DNA of 64,000 nt, from NCBI RefSeq assembly GCF_004000745.1, contig NZ_BILV01000011.1, forward strand, positions 1 to 64,000. Reading direction: 5' to 3'. This DNA comes from Paenibacillus barengoltzii NBRC 101215. Lineage in GTDB: Bacteria; Bacillota; Bacilli; Paenibacillales; Paenibacillaceae. Positions 43,180-51,978 of the stretch are shown piece by piece (within the stretch, counting starts at the first letter, position 1; each line of letters begins with the position of its first letter). The notes under the pieces are model-generated. The model did no database searches. It saw nothing but the letters and a program-made list of their open reading frames with translations, and was not told the origin of the DNA. A program made the translations under genes and the position numbers.

Positions 43180-44037
43180 ATGGAAGCGTTCACACAGGAT
43201 TTATTGAAGGATAAGGTGATTCTGATCACCGGAGGCGGTACAGGGTTGGGACGGGCGATGGCTGGTCGGTTCTTACAACTCGGCGCGAAGGTCGCCATCT
43301 GCGGACGACGTGAAGAGGTATTGGAGCAAACCGCTGAAGAACTATCCTCTGCTTATGGCGGTGAGGTATACCGGCAGCGCTGTGATGTTCGCGATCCCGG
43401 ACAAGTCCACAATTGCGTGGATGACGTGTGGCAACATTTCGGTCGGATCGATGTGCTTGTCAACAACGCTGCCGGCAATTTTATCAGTCCGACGGAACGC
43501 TTGTCGCCCAATGCTGTCAACGCAGTACTGGGTATCGTATTGCACGGTACGTTTTACATGACATTAGAGGTTGGAAAACGGTGGATTGAACAGCAGCTGC
43601 CCGGAACGATGCTGAACATTGTCACGACCTACGCTTCGACCGGATCGGGATACGTCGTGCCCTCCGCCGCTGCCAAAGCTGGCGTACTTGCGCTGACCCG
43701 CTCCCTCGCCGTCGAGTGGGCACCTCACGGGATCCGTCAGGTGGCGATCGCACCCGGACCGTTTCCGACGGAAGGCGCCTGGTCTCGCCTCTCCCCTACT
43801 CCGGAGCTGGAGGCGAAAATGCTGGGACGCGTACCGCTTGGAAGAACCGGCCGCCCCGAAGAGCTGGCGGACCTAGCCGCTTTCCTCGTCTCGGATGCCG
43901 CCGGATACATCAACGGCGAGGTGGTCACGATTGACGGTGGGGAATGGCTGCGCGGGGCCGGACAGTTTAACGACCTTGCCGAGGTGACAGAAGAACAGTG
44001 GGATCGCTTGTCCGAGTTAACGCGCAAAGGGAAATAG
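43180..44037 (+). CDS. fadH: FadH-like 2,4-dienoyl-CoA reductase (SDR family)
   Basis: 285-residue short-chain dehydrogenase. The NADPH loop TGGGTGLGRAMA and VNNAAGNFISP are clear. The active-site segment reads VVPSAAAKAGVLALTRSLAVEW: the Tyr of the usual YxxxK is replaced by Ser, as in 2,4-dienoyl-CoA reductases (B. subtilis FadH/YkuF) where it is normal. IAPGPFPTEG follows. It would reduce 2,4-dienoyl-CoA so that unsaturated fatty acids can enter beta-oxidation, complementing the fad genes 5-15 kb away. GGGAGCGTGAAGAT precedes the ATG. It converges on the MFS gene with a 7-nt gap. Confidence 0.85.
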   Translation: MEAFTQDLLKDKVILITGGGTGLGRAMAGRFLQLGAKVAICGRREEVLEQTAEELSSAYGGEVYRQRCDVRDPGQVHNCVDDVWQHFGRIDVLVNNAAGNFISPTERLSPNAVNAVLGIVLHGTFYMTLEVGKRWIEQQLPGTMLNIVTTYASTGSGYVVPSAAAKAGVLALTRSLAVEWAPHGIRQVAIAPGPFPTEGAWSRLSPTPELEAKMLGRVPLGRTGRPEELADLAAFLVSDAAGYINGEVVTIDGGEWLRGAGQFNDLAEVTEEQWDRLSELTRKGK

Positions 44038-44044
44038 CTGCGCC

Positions 44045-45310
44045 TTAGCTCGTGCTGCTTACCTTCACTTCAGCGCGGTCTGCCGGATCATTTTTCGTGG
44101 ATAACCGCTTGTTCCCCAACAAATGTGACACAACGTAAAAGATCAGGAACAATCCCATAACCCCGGCGGAATAACGGTACATCACCGCATAATTCGTGGC
44201 GGAAGCGATGGCTCCCAGAATGATTGCACCAATGGCAACACCAAAATCTGTGGTATTAAAAAACATGCTGTTCGCCATTCCGTATTGCTCCGGTGTGCTG
44301 GATCGCAGCATCCAAGCCTGCAGCGTAGGCTGGGTCGCCCCGAAGCCAAGTCCATACAGTAACGCCGAAACGATCAGCATTGGCAGCGACTGGGTGAAGG
44401 ACAAAACAACCATGCTCGCAACTACCAAAAGCGCCGCAGGAATCAGGACGGCCCCAGGGCCCTTCGCATCAAAGATTCTGCCGGAGATCGGACGAATGAT
44501 GACCACCGTGGCCGCATTAAACAAGAAAAATAACCCCACTTGTTCCAAGTGGATAAATTCGCCGAAGAGAGCGATAAAGCTTAACAGACCGCTGTAGGTG
44601 ATCGACAATAACATATTTAGAAATGCTGGCATCAAAAATTTACGGTTAAACGACGTACGACGTTCCAGGGCCGGGGCGCTGGCTCTCGGCGTCGTTTTCT
44701 TCTCGCTTGCTTTCATCTCTTGATTATGGTTTCTTGGCAATGCTCGGGTAATTAGCAACAACGGGATCACCACCAGAACAGCCAATGCCCCCGTCAAGGT
44801 CAATGTGCCAAAACCGTACTTCTGCAGCATATTTAAACCGATCATTGGGCCGATCGACATCGCCAAGCTGCTCGACAACCCATAATACCCAATGCCTTCC
44901 CCCATTCGAGTTGGCGGAATGATCCGTGATGCCAACGTTGGCAAAATGGTGCTGCCAATCCCAAAACCAACACCGTACCCGGCCCGTAACAGCATCAATC
45001 CTTCAACCGAACCCGCCCAATGATTGAATTCAGTCATAAGTGCTGCGATGATTAAGCCAGTGAACAGCAGAACGTTAGGTGAAAACTTCCGCAGCATCGC
45101 TGCTGTGAGGAAACGAGCCAAGATCGCGGATACCGCAAAAACGCTGGTCACGAGACTGACCTCTAAATCACTGGCGGCAAGGTCATTTTTGGCATAAGAT
45201 GAAAGTGAAGACAACAACATTTGCAAATTCAAAAATAACAAAAAAGCAAAGATCGTTAATGATATAAACGATCTCGTCCATAATCGGTCTGATTCCTTGT
45301 GTAAATTCAT
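44045..45310 (-). CDS. MFS transporter
   Basis: 421-residue major facilitator with twelve hydrophobic segments and a charged central loop (KASEKKTTPRASAPALERRTS region). ARFLTAAMLRKFSPN fits the loop 2-3 motif A, and RAGYGVGFGIGSTILPT resembles motif C of proton-coupled drug exporters (DHA/YfcJ-YhhS-like). ATG follows GAGGCGAAG. It lies 26 nt after marR, and a half-site of the MarR operator (AGTTGTCAA) lies in that gap. A role in efflux of a toxic compound sensed by MarR is likely. Confidence 0.88.
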   Translation of the reverse strand: MNLHKESDRLWTRSFISLTIFAFLLFLNLQMLLSSLSSYAKNDLAASDLEVSLVTSVFAVSAILARFLTAAMLRKFSPNVLLFTGLIIAALMTEFNHWAGSVEGLMLLRAGYGVGFGIGSTILPTLASRIIPPTRMGEGIGYYGLSSSLAMSIGPMIGLNMLQKYGFGTLTLTGALAVLVVIPLLLITRALPRNHNQEMKASEKKTTPRASAPALERRTSFNRKFLMPAFLNMLLSITYSGLLSFIALFGEFIHLEQVGLFFLFNAATVVIIRPISGRIFDAKGPGAVLIPAALLVVASMVVLSFTQSLPMLIVSALLYGLGFGATQPTLQAWMLRSSTPEQYGMANSMFFNTTDFGVAIGAIILGAIASATNYAVMYRYSAGVMGLFLIFYVVSHLLGNKRLSTKNDPADRAEVKVSSTS

Positions 45311-45336
45311 TTCTTCGCCTCTAATCTACTTAGTTG

Positions 45337-45795
45337 TCAACCTTTGTTTTGCGATTCTTCACCAAGCTGAAGATGGATGCGCTGGAGCAGCTCCACGAGC
45401 TTCTCGTATTCCTCCGCATCCATGAGCTGCTTCACCTCTTCATTTACGCCCCGTTCAATCGGCAACGTTTCGCAGATCAGTTCTCTTCCCCGCTCGGTTG
45501 CAAATACGACAAACGATCTTCGATCCCGCTCCCCCGCTTGCTTGCGAACGAGTCCTTTGCTTTCCAGCAAGTCGATAATTCGAGTAATCGTTGGCTTGTC
45601 CTTTCCGGTTCGATCCGCAATCTCTTTCTGGATCAAGCCATCCGAATTATAGATCTTATGAAGTACGGACCATTGCTCAGTAGTAATGTCATAATCCTTC
45701 AATCGATGCTGCAGTAATGCTGTGATTTTGCGGTAAGCCATCCCCATGATATATCCGATGGCCAGCTCGTGCTGAGAGTGGTCCCTTCTCACCAT
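45337..45795 (-). CDS. MarR-family regulator
   Basis: 152-residue winged-helix repressor. Core segments: LKDYDITTEQWSVLHKIYNSDGLIQKEIAD, recognition helix DKPTITRIIDLLESKGLV and wing RKQAGERDRRSFVVFATERG. The ATG follows AAGGTGTGACAT. Its promoter contains a clear palindrome over the -10 element, so it likely represses itself and the MFS gene behind it. The signal may be a phenolic compound, drug or oxidant. Confidence 0.93.
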   Translation of the reverse strand: MVRRDHSQHELAIGYIMGMAYRKITALLQHRLKDYDITTEQWSVLHKIYNSDGLIQKEIADRTGKDKPTITRIIDLLESKGLVRKQAGERDRRSFVVFATERGRELICETLPIERGVNEEVKQLMDAEEYEKLVELLQRIHLQLGEESQNKG

Positions 45796-45815
45796 ATGTC
45801 ACACCTTGCTTTAAT

Positions 45816-45858
45816 AGTTGTCTTGACAATTATATGCCAACGAACTAATTCAGGTCAA
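45816..45858 (-). promoter_or_regulatory. marR promoter and operator
   Basis: Minus strand TTGACC (45858-45853), 18-nt spacer, TATAAT (45834-45829). Overlapping the -10 and start point is the palindrome AGTTGTC-TT-GACAATT (45816-45831), a typical MarR-family site. Confidence 0.8.
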
Positions 45859-45958
45859 TCATCTGTCTATTTTCAGGGCGAGTAGGTGATCATCTTTCCC
45901 TTTTCCAGTGCGGACGAATACATTACCATAAAAAACATCTCGAAGGGGAACCGCGATC

Positions 45959-46735
45959 ATGAAAACTGCTCGTCACCCGCGTCATATCACAAGCAAGCTG
46001 AAAAAAAATGAAGCGTTGATGAAAAGCAAGACGCTGCGGAGCTATCTCCCTGAAACCCGCCGATTTACTAAAGAGAATTTGCATAGTATGCTGCTGAGAT
46101 ACCATATGGTCTACGTTAAGCCAGTGAACGGCACATGGGGAAAAGGCGTCATGCGGGTCGAATATAAACCTTACTCCAGACACGGGATCTACCAACACCA
46201 GCTTGACAAAAAGGTGTCGACCCATCATTCAGTGGATGAACTCTATCACTCGATTCGAAAACATAAGCTGAAAGGTCGTTATCTCGTTCAGCAAGGCATT
46301 GAGCTGCTCAAATATGATCAGCGGCGCTTCGACCTGCGTGTCATGGTGCAACGTACCCCGCAGAAGGTTTGGAAGACAACCGGCATAATTGGCAGACTGG
46401 CCCACCCGAAGAAGATTGTCACCAACTATCATAATGATGGGAAGCTTATGCCGGTAGAGAAGCTGCTTTCCCCCTATTTGAAGGGATCGCGGCTCAAGTC
46501 TTATACCAATATACTGGAGGGCTTTGGGGAGGACATTGCCAATCACTTAAAGAAGAGCTTCCCCGGGCTGCGCGAAATCGGTGTCGATGTGGCGCTTGAC
46601 CAGAAGATGCGGCCTTGGATTCTTGAAGTGAACACTTCGCCGGATCCGTTCATCTTCCGGAAACTGAAGGATAAGAGTATCTTCCGCACCATCATGAAAT
46701 ATGCTCGTGCTTATGGCAAATACAAGCGGAAATAA
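45959..46735 (+). CDS. YheC/YheD-like ATP-grasp protein
   Basis: 258-residue protein of the spore-associated YheC/YheD ATP-grasp family. Motifs: MVYVKPVNGTWGKGVMRVEY (first ATP-binding lysine and glycine loop), YLVQQGIELLKYDQRRFDLRVMVQ and, near the end, EIGVDVALDQKMRPWILEVNTSPDPF with the metal-binding Glu and Asn. It is shorter than canonical YheC/D proteins (about 360-450 residues) because it lacks their N-terminal domain. Basic N-terminus, no signal. AAGGGGAACC precedes the ATG. Substrate unknown; spore coat association is a family inference. Confidence 0.82.
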   Translation: MKTARHPRHITSKLKKNEALMKSKTLRSYLPETRRFTKENLHSMLLRYHMVYVKPVNGTWGKGVMRVEYKPYSRHGIYQHQLDKKVSTHHSVDELYHSIRKHKLKGRYLVQQGIELLKYDQRRFDLRVMVQRTPQKVWKTTGIIGRLAHPKKIVTNYHNDGKLMPVEKLLSPYLKGSRLKSYTNILEGFGEDIANHLKKSFPGLREIGVDVALDQKMRPWILEVNTSPDPFIFRKLKDKSIFRTIMKYARAYGKYKRK

Positions 46736-46736
46736 A

Positions 46737-46786
46737 TAAAAAGCGGACGAAGGCCATGCCACAGGGCATCCTATCGTCCGTTTTTG
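46737..46786. terminator. Bidirectional terminator
   Basis: AAAAAGCGGACGA pairs with TCGTCCGTTTTT around an inner GCC-rich stem, between the convergent ATP-grasp and glycosyltransferase genes. Confidence 0.85.
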
Positions 46787-46798
46787 GTAGGATAAGGT

Positions 46799-47872
46799 TT
46801 ATGAACCAAACTGCCGATAGATTCCCATCAGCTTCTTGGCCGTTTGCTTCCATCCGAACTTCTCTACAGCGTCCTTCCGCGCTTGTCTGGACATTCGAGC
46901 GGTCAGCTCCCGATCCCGTGCCAGCTTCAGAATCCACTTCGCATGCTCTTCAGAGTTGCGGTAGGCATCGACGAGGTAACCATTCGAACCGTGTTTGACG
47001 ATCTCCCCAATCCCGCCAATATTGGATGCGACGACGGGAAGACCCGATGCCATCGCTTCCACATTCACCAGACCAAACGCTTCATGCTCCTGTGACGGAC
47101 ACGCAAACAGATCGGCCTGCTGGAACTTGCGGTGAATGGAACGATGCGGAACTTTGCCGGTAAATATGACAGGCACTCCCTTCGCCCTGGCTAAACGCTT
47201 GAGTTCTCTTAAATATCCGGGTTTACCGCCGCCAACTACGGTTAAGCTAACCGGCCCATATTCCTTGCGCACACGGCTGATCGCCCGGATCAGAACCGGA
47301 ACCCCTTTGCGTGGAATGACCCGCCCCGCGAACAAGACGCGGAATGTTCCAGAGTGCCCTGCTCCGCTTGCCGGGCTAAACCGAGCGGTGTCTACACCAA
47401 GATGCACCTTGCGCAGTTTCCCCGCATGCCGTGGGAAGCGCGCTGCTAAATTCGCTTTCAGCGAATCGCTGTTGGCAATAATCAGGTCGGCTCGGCTCAG
47501 ACTTTCGTTCACTTTGGTGGTGGGTTTCACAAACGTCAGCGAATGCAGGAACAACGTGACGGGAGTATGGGGAAACGCCGCCTTGATTTTGGCCATATAA
47601 TGCGGACGATTATCGACTTGAATCAGGTCATACCGTCTCCCTTTCAAGTAATGCAAAACGGAGGCGATATACTTACTGGAGCTTCCGCTGCTCACCCGGA
47701 CGATCGTTAAGTTCCCCATCCGGCTGACGCGGGGTAAGTTTCGGGCCTTTCTGCTGATCAGCGTAACGCGATGATTCACGGCCAATTGCTTGGCGATGGC
47801 CAGCATGCTGATCTCCACGGAGCCGTTCCCGGGAACCGGGATCTGCTCGGGCGCCACCATCAAAATATTCAT
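46799..47872 (-). CDS. GT4-family glycosyltransferase
   Basis: 357-residue GT-B fold enzyme. N-lobe: MNILMVAPEQIPVPGNGSVEIS. C-lobe: RVLFAGRVIPRKGVPVLIRA and the EX7E nucleotide-sugar motif in EHEAFGLVNVEAMASGLPVV. Acceptor unknown; YheC/D-type neighbours often occur with glycosyltransferases implicated in spore surface glycosylation. The ribosome-binding site AGGAGG lies 5 nt before the ATG but is buried in a 17-bp hairpin. It follows the fad operon by about 80 nt with no terminator. Confidence 0.9.
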   Translation of the reverse strand: MNILMVAPEQIPVPGNGSVEISMLAIAKQLAVNHRVTLISRKARNLPRVSRMGNLTIVRVSSGSSSKYIASVLHYLKGRRYDLIQVDNRPHYMAKIKAAFPHTPVTLFLHSLTFVKPTTKVNESLSRADLIIANSDSLKANLAARFPRHAGKLRKVHLGVDTARFSPASGAGHSGTFRVLFAGRVIPRKGVPVLIRAISRVRKEYGPVSLTVVGGGKPGYLRELKRLARAKGVPVIFTGKVPHRSIHRKFQQADLFACPSQEHEAFGLVNVEAMASGLPVVASNIGGIGEIVKHGSNGYLVDAYRNSEEHAKWILKLARDRELTARMSRQARKDAVEKFGWKQTAKKLMGIYRQFGS

Positions 47873-47876
47873 AGGC

Positions 47877-47927
47877 TCCTCCTAACACATATGTCCTTGC
47901 GTTTATTCACCATATGCGTTAGGAGGA
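47877..47927 (-). promoter_or_regulatory. Hairpin sequestering the glycosyltransferase Shine-Dalgarno
   Basis: In the minus-strand RNA, TCCTCCTAACGCATATG pairs with CATATGTGTTAGGAGGA: 17 bp, one of them G-U, loop 17 nt. The 3' arm contains the AGGAGG that serves the ATG at 47872, and the 5' arm is a perfect anti-Shine-Dalgarno. There is no U-run, so it is not a terminator. It should strongly limit translation unless opened. Confidence 0.8.
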
Positions 47928-47954
47928 CTTCCTGCGCAGGTATCCACCTAAACG

Positions 47955-48371
47955 TCAGGTCACGCGGAACGTTCCTGTTCCAAATGCGCAGATTTCACCT
48001 TGATCCAGCCGTGCATACGCCATCGTGGTCACCGATTTACGCGATATGTGAACCAGTTCAGCAGTCACAGTGATCGATCCTTTCACGGCTTTGGTGACGT
48101 AATTTAAGTTTAAGTTCGTTGTCACCACACTGGCTTCCGGTTTGGCAATCATCGCCAGCAGTCCCATCGCCGAATCGATCAACGTCGCATGAACCCCCCC
48201 GTGGACGATGCCGATCAAGTTCAAATGATGCGGCTGAATCTGAAGGCGCATCACAACCCGCTGCTCATTCGCTTCAACCACTTCACAGCCGAGATAATCC
48301 ACAAACGAGCCAATCGCCGCTTGATTCCACAACGCTAAACGTTGCTGCAGCTCTTCTGAATCCGCTTTCAT
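47955..48371 (-). CDS. PaaI-family hotdog thioesterase
   Basis: 138-residue hotdog-fold acyl-CoA thioesterase. The catalytic helix motif is HGGVHATLIDSAMGLLA, preceded by HHLNLIGIV and followed by TTNLNLNYVTKAVKG. ATG at 48371 is chosen because GGAGG lies 10 nt upstream; an upstream in-frame GTG (48437) would add 22 residues but lacks a good site. It is the last of the minus-strand fad genes and could release CoA from dead-end acyl-CoA intermediates. Confidence 0.87.
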   Translation of the reverse strand: MKADSEELQQRLALWNQAAIGSFVDYLGCEVVEANEQRVVMRLQIQPHHLNLIGIVHGGVHATLIDSAMGLLAMIAKPEASVVTTNLNLNYVTKAVKGSITVTAELVHISRKSVTTMAYARLDQGEICAFGTGTFRVT

Positions 48372-48445
48372 TTCAGATAACCTCCGTTCATCCCGTTCGC
48401 TGCCAAAAAGCCCTGATTCTGCCTCGGATTTAAGCACACCAACGG

Positions 48446-50140
48446 TTACTTCTCTTTCGTTTGAGCCGGATTCTGACGCTCCGCTTCTTCTTCCACGAGC
48501 TTGCGGCGCAGCACTTTACCGGCCAACGTTTTCGGAAGACTATCCCGAAATTCGTAAACCTTCGGCACCTTATAAGCAGCGAGCTTCTCCTTGCACCAGC
48601 GTTTGATGCCCTCCTCGTCCGGTACTGCCCCTTCTTTCAGAACGATATAAGCTTTGACCGTCTCGCCGCGATATCGGTCGAAGATACCGGCCACAATTGC
48701 CTCTTCCACGTCCGGATGCTCGAACAACACCTCTTCGACCTCCCGCGGATAAATGTTATATCCTCCGGCAATGATCAAATCTTTGCGCCGATCTAAAATG
48801 TAGAAGAATCCGTCTTCATCCATCCGCCCCAAATCTCCGGTGAGCAGCCACCCGTCACGCAGCGTCTTGTACGTTTCTTCCGGGCGGTTCCAGTATCCCC
48901 GCATCACTTGAGGGCCCCGTACGGCCAGCTCGCCGACTTCACCAACCGGCACCTCCTCGAGCGTATCGGGCTGTACGATCATCGCATCAGTATCGGGAAA
49001 TGGGATGCCTATTGATCCGGTTTTCCGCATCCCCCAGATGTTGTTGGCATGCGTGACCGGGGAGGCTTCGGTTAATCCATAGCCCTCGATCAGCTTGCCG
49101 CCGGTGATTTCCTCAAACCGGGTTTGGACCTCAAGCGGCAACGGAGCCGCACCGCTGACGCAGACATTAATCGAAGATAAATCATACCCGCCAACGTCCT
49201 TATGATTAATGATTGCAACATACATCGTGGGTGCGCCAGGAAATACCGATGGTTTCTTGAGATGGATCGTCTGCAGCACCTGATTAATTTCAAAACGAGG
49301 CATCAGCAGCAGAGTTCCACCTAAAGAAACAGATTGATTTAACAGCACCGTCATACCAAACACATGAAAAAAGGGGAGAGCCGCCAAATACTTCTCCTTT
49401 GCCGGCCTAGCCCGGTAGAACCAAAGCTGGTTTTGAATCGTATTGGCTACCAGATTCATGTGCGTCAGCATGACCCCTTTGGCAAAGCCCGTGGTCCCGC
49501 CGGTGTATTGCAATAACGCTAAATCCTGCTCGGGATCCACTTCCACATGGCAGGGTTCGGGGCTGCCGCTGGCAAGAAAGGTTGGAAAAGCGATTAAGCG
49601 ATCATTGTAGTTTAAATGAACCAGCATGCCGTCTTTTTTGGCTTTGATCGGATACAGTAAATTTTTGGGGAAAGGTAAATAGTCCTTAATCGAGGTTGCA
49701 ATGATATATTCCATGGGATGTAGCTTGGTCGCTGTTCTAACCCGCTCCACGAGCGGATCTAACGTCACGATCACGCGTGCGCCTGCATCCGTGAGCTGAT
49801 GCTCCAGCTCCCTAGGCATATAAAGTGGATTCGTCATGACGGCGATCCCGCCCATGAGCAGTGTTCCGTAATAGGCGATCACCGTCTGCGGGCAATTCGG
49901 CAGCATGATGGCTACTCGGTCCCCCTTGCGAATGCCCAGCTTTCGCAGGGCATTCGCAAATTGGTACGACTGTTGCAGCAGAGTGCGGTAATTCATCTTT
50001 TTTCCCATAAACTCCAGAGCCGTAACTTCGGGGTAACGAGCAGCCGTAACTTCTAAAAAGTGGGCGAGATTTTGCTTCGGATAATCATAGGTCGGTGGTA
50101 CTTCAGCAGGGTAGAACTTCAGCCAAGGTTTACTCGACAT
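48446..50140 (-). CDS. lcfA: Long-chain acyl-CoA synthetase
   Basis: Activates fatty acids to acyl-CoA with ATP. 564 residues. Adenylate-forming motifs: the P-loop-like LLQYTGGTTGFAKGVMLTH, EGYGLTEASPV, and LLTGDLGRMDEDGFFYILDRRKDLI, with the C-terminal lysine region PKTLAGKVLRRKL. ATG at 50140 follows TTGGGAGG. It sits between fadE and the thioesterase gene and is the entry point to the pathway encoded upstream. Confidence 0.94.
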   Translation of the reverse strand: MSSKPWLKFYPAEVPPTYDYPKQNLAHFLEVTAARYPEVTALEFMGKKMNYRTLLQQSYQFANALRKLGIRKGDRVAIMLPNCPQTVIAYYGTLLMGGIAVMTNPLYMPRELEHQLTDAGARVIVTLDPLVERVRTATKLHPMEYIIATSIKDYLPFPKNLLYPIKAKKDGMLVHLNYNDRLIAFPTFLASGSPEPCHVEVDPEQDLALLQYTGGTTGFAKGVMLTHMNLVANTIQNQLWFYRARPAKEKYLAALPFFHVFGMTVLLNQSVSLGGTLLLMPRFEINQVLQTIHLKKPSVFPGAPTMYVAIINHKDVGGYDLSSINVCVSGAAPLPLEVQTRFEEITGGKLIEGYGLTEASPVTHANNIWGMRKTGSIGIPFPDTDAMIVQPDTLEEVPVGEVGELAVRGPQVMRGYWNRPEETYKTLRDGWLLTGDLGRMDEDGFFYILDRRKDLIIAGGYNIYPREVEEVLFEHPDVEEAIVAGIFDRYRGETVKAYIVLKEGAVPDEEGIKRWCKEKLAAYKVPKVYEFRDSLPKTLAGKVLRRKLVEEEAERQNPAQTKEK

Positions 50141-50166
50141 ACGCCTTGCCTCCCAACCTCGCAATT

Positions 50167-51951
50167 TTACAGTACGTATTTCTCCGCCCGAATCACTTCG
50201 GCGGCAATTTGCCGTTTTAATGACAGCGTATTCACAGCCGAGCGCTTTGTCAATTTTTTCAGGATGGAGAGTTGTGTGCGCAGCATATCCCCTGTCTCCA
50301 TATAACTTAACGTTTCCTTCGCCAAGGCTTCAATCTTGCCAAATTCTTCTTGAATAAACACCGTTGTCATGGCGATATACAGCGCGGCCTTGTCTTCACC
50401 CGCTTGTGCAATGCGCTTCTTCGTACGAAGCAGCGCGCTTTCCATCGCATAGATGGCGATCATCATATCCGCTAAATGGCTGAGCACTTCCTGCTCCCGC
50501 TCCAGTTTGAGCTGATATTTTTGCACCGCTTGGGCGCCCGCCATCAGGAAGATCTTTTTGGCCATGGTCAGCAGATAAGCTTCCTCTTCCAACGTGCCTT
50601 CAAAAGTGCGGCTGGGGATCGGCTCCATCAGTTCTGCCTGCAGCTTTTGCGCCGCCTGGAGCAGAGGAAGTTCCCCCTTCATTGCGCGTTTGACCAGCGC
50701 GCCGGGAATCAGGAGGCGGTTGATTTCATTAGTGCCTTCAAATATCCGGTTGATCCGCGAATCGCGGTAGATCCGCTCGATTCGATATTCCTGGGTAAAC
50801 CCGTAGCCGCCATGAATTTGCACGCCTTCGTCCGCGACGAAATCGAGCACCTCCGAGCCAAACACCTTGTTGATGGAGCATTCCAGTTGATATTCCGCGA
50901 TTTGCTTCGCCGATTGGTAGCCCACATCTGCACTGCTGTAATCGACATCTGCTAATCCGACGTCAAACAAGCCCGCTGTGCGATAGACCATGCTTTCCAG
51001 CACGAACGTCCGCGTATTCATCTCCGCCAGCTTTTTGCCGATGAGCGGGAAGGACGATATCTTTTGCCCGAATTGGGTACGTTCATTAGCATATTTCGCC
51101 GCATATTCAATCGCATCCTTGGAGGAACCGAGACATCCTGCCGCCAATTTGAAGCGTCCGATATTCAGAATGTTGAAGGCGATCAAGTGGCCTTTGCCTA
51201 CTTCCCACAGCAGGTTTTCGACCGGCACTTTCACGTTTTCCAGGATCAACGGGCACGTGGAGGAGCCTTTAATACCCATCTTCTTCTCCTCCGGACCGAT
51301 ACTTACCCCTTCCATGCTCCGTTCAACGATAAACGTACTGAAGTCAGTGCCGTTCACCTTGGCGTATACAATGAAAATATCCGCAAAACCCGCGTTTGTA
51401 ATAAACTGTTTGGTTCCGTTGAGCACATAATGCGTCCCGTCCTCCGACAGCACCGCAGTTGTCTTAGCCCCCAGCGCATCGGAGCCCGAGGAGGGTTCAG
51501 TTAAGCAATACGCCGCAAGCAGCTCCCCTGTCGCCAGCTTCGGCAAGTATTTGCGCTTCTGGGCATCGGTTCCGAAGAACACGATAGGCAGTGTCCCGAT
51601 GCCGACATGGGCTCCGGCGGAGAGGGCAAATGAGGAGGCTTTCGTCAGTTTTTCGCTGATTAACGTGGTGCTGACTTTGTCTAGCCCCATGCCGCCGTAT
51701 GCCTCCGGCACGTCTGCGCCGAGCAGACCGACTTCTCCCGCTTTCCGCAGCAGGTTGGCGGTCAGCTCATAATTCAAATGCTCAATCTCTTCGTCCCGCG
51801 GAAGAATTTCCGTGCGAACGAATTCCTCCGTCGTCTCGCCGATCATGCGATGCTCCTCGCTGAAATCCTCCGGGGTCACCACCTGACGGTAATCGACATC
51901 GGTAATGACAAAGCTGCCGCCTACGATTTTTTCCTTCGTTTCGTTACTCAT
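50167..51951 (-). CDS. fadE: Acyl-CoA dehydrogenase
   Basis: FAD enzyme that introduces the trans-2 double bond in acyl-CoA, passing electrons to EtfAB. 594 residues, the length of B. subtilis FadE (YusJ), i.e. with the extra C-terminal domain of very-long-chain types. Motifs: YCLTEPSSGSDALG and KGSSTCPLILENVKVP for FAD and substrate binding, and IHGGYGFTQEYRIERIYRDSR near the catalytic site. ATG at 51951 follows AAAGGAGAGG. It lies 27 nt from fadA in a fadN-fadA-fadE order identical to B. subtilis. Confidence 0.95.
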   Translation of the reverse strand: MSNETKEKIVGGSFVITDVDYRQVVTPEDFSEEHRMIGETTEEFVRTEILPRDEEIEHLNYELTANLLRKAGEVGLLGADVPEAYGGMGLDKVSTTLISEKLTKASSFALSAGAHVGIGTLPIVFFGTDAQKRKYLPKLATGELLAAYCLTEPSSGSDALGAKTTAVLSEDGTHYVLNGTKQFITNAGFADIFIVYAKVNGTDFSTFIVERSMEGVSIGPEEKKMGIKGSSTCPLILENVKVPVENLLWEVGKGHLIAFNILNIGRFKLAAGCLGSSKDAIEYAAKYANERTQFGQKISSFPLIGKKLAEMNTRTFVLESMVYRTAGLFDVGLADVDYSSADVGYQSAKQIAEYQLECSINKVFGSEVLDFVADEGVQIHGGYGFTQEYRIERIYRDSRINRIFEGTNEINRLLIPGALVKRAMKGELPLLQAAQKLQAELMEPIPSRTFEGTLEEEAYLLTMAKKIFLMAGAQAVQKYQLKLEREQEVLSHLADMMIAIYAMESALLRTKKRIAQAGEDKAALYIAMTTVFIQEEFGKIEALAKETLSYMETGDMLRTQLSILKKLTKRSAVNTLSLKRQIAAEVIRAEKYVL

Positions 51952-51978
51952 GCGATCCTCTCCTTTATTCAAATGGAT

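Noticed and set aside
43180-44037. Inactive SDR because the YxxxK tyrosine is missing
   Set aside because: Replacement in this motif is normal for 2,4-dienoyl-CoA reductases, which the rest of the sequence resembles.
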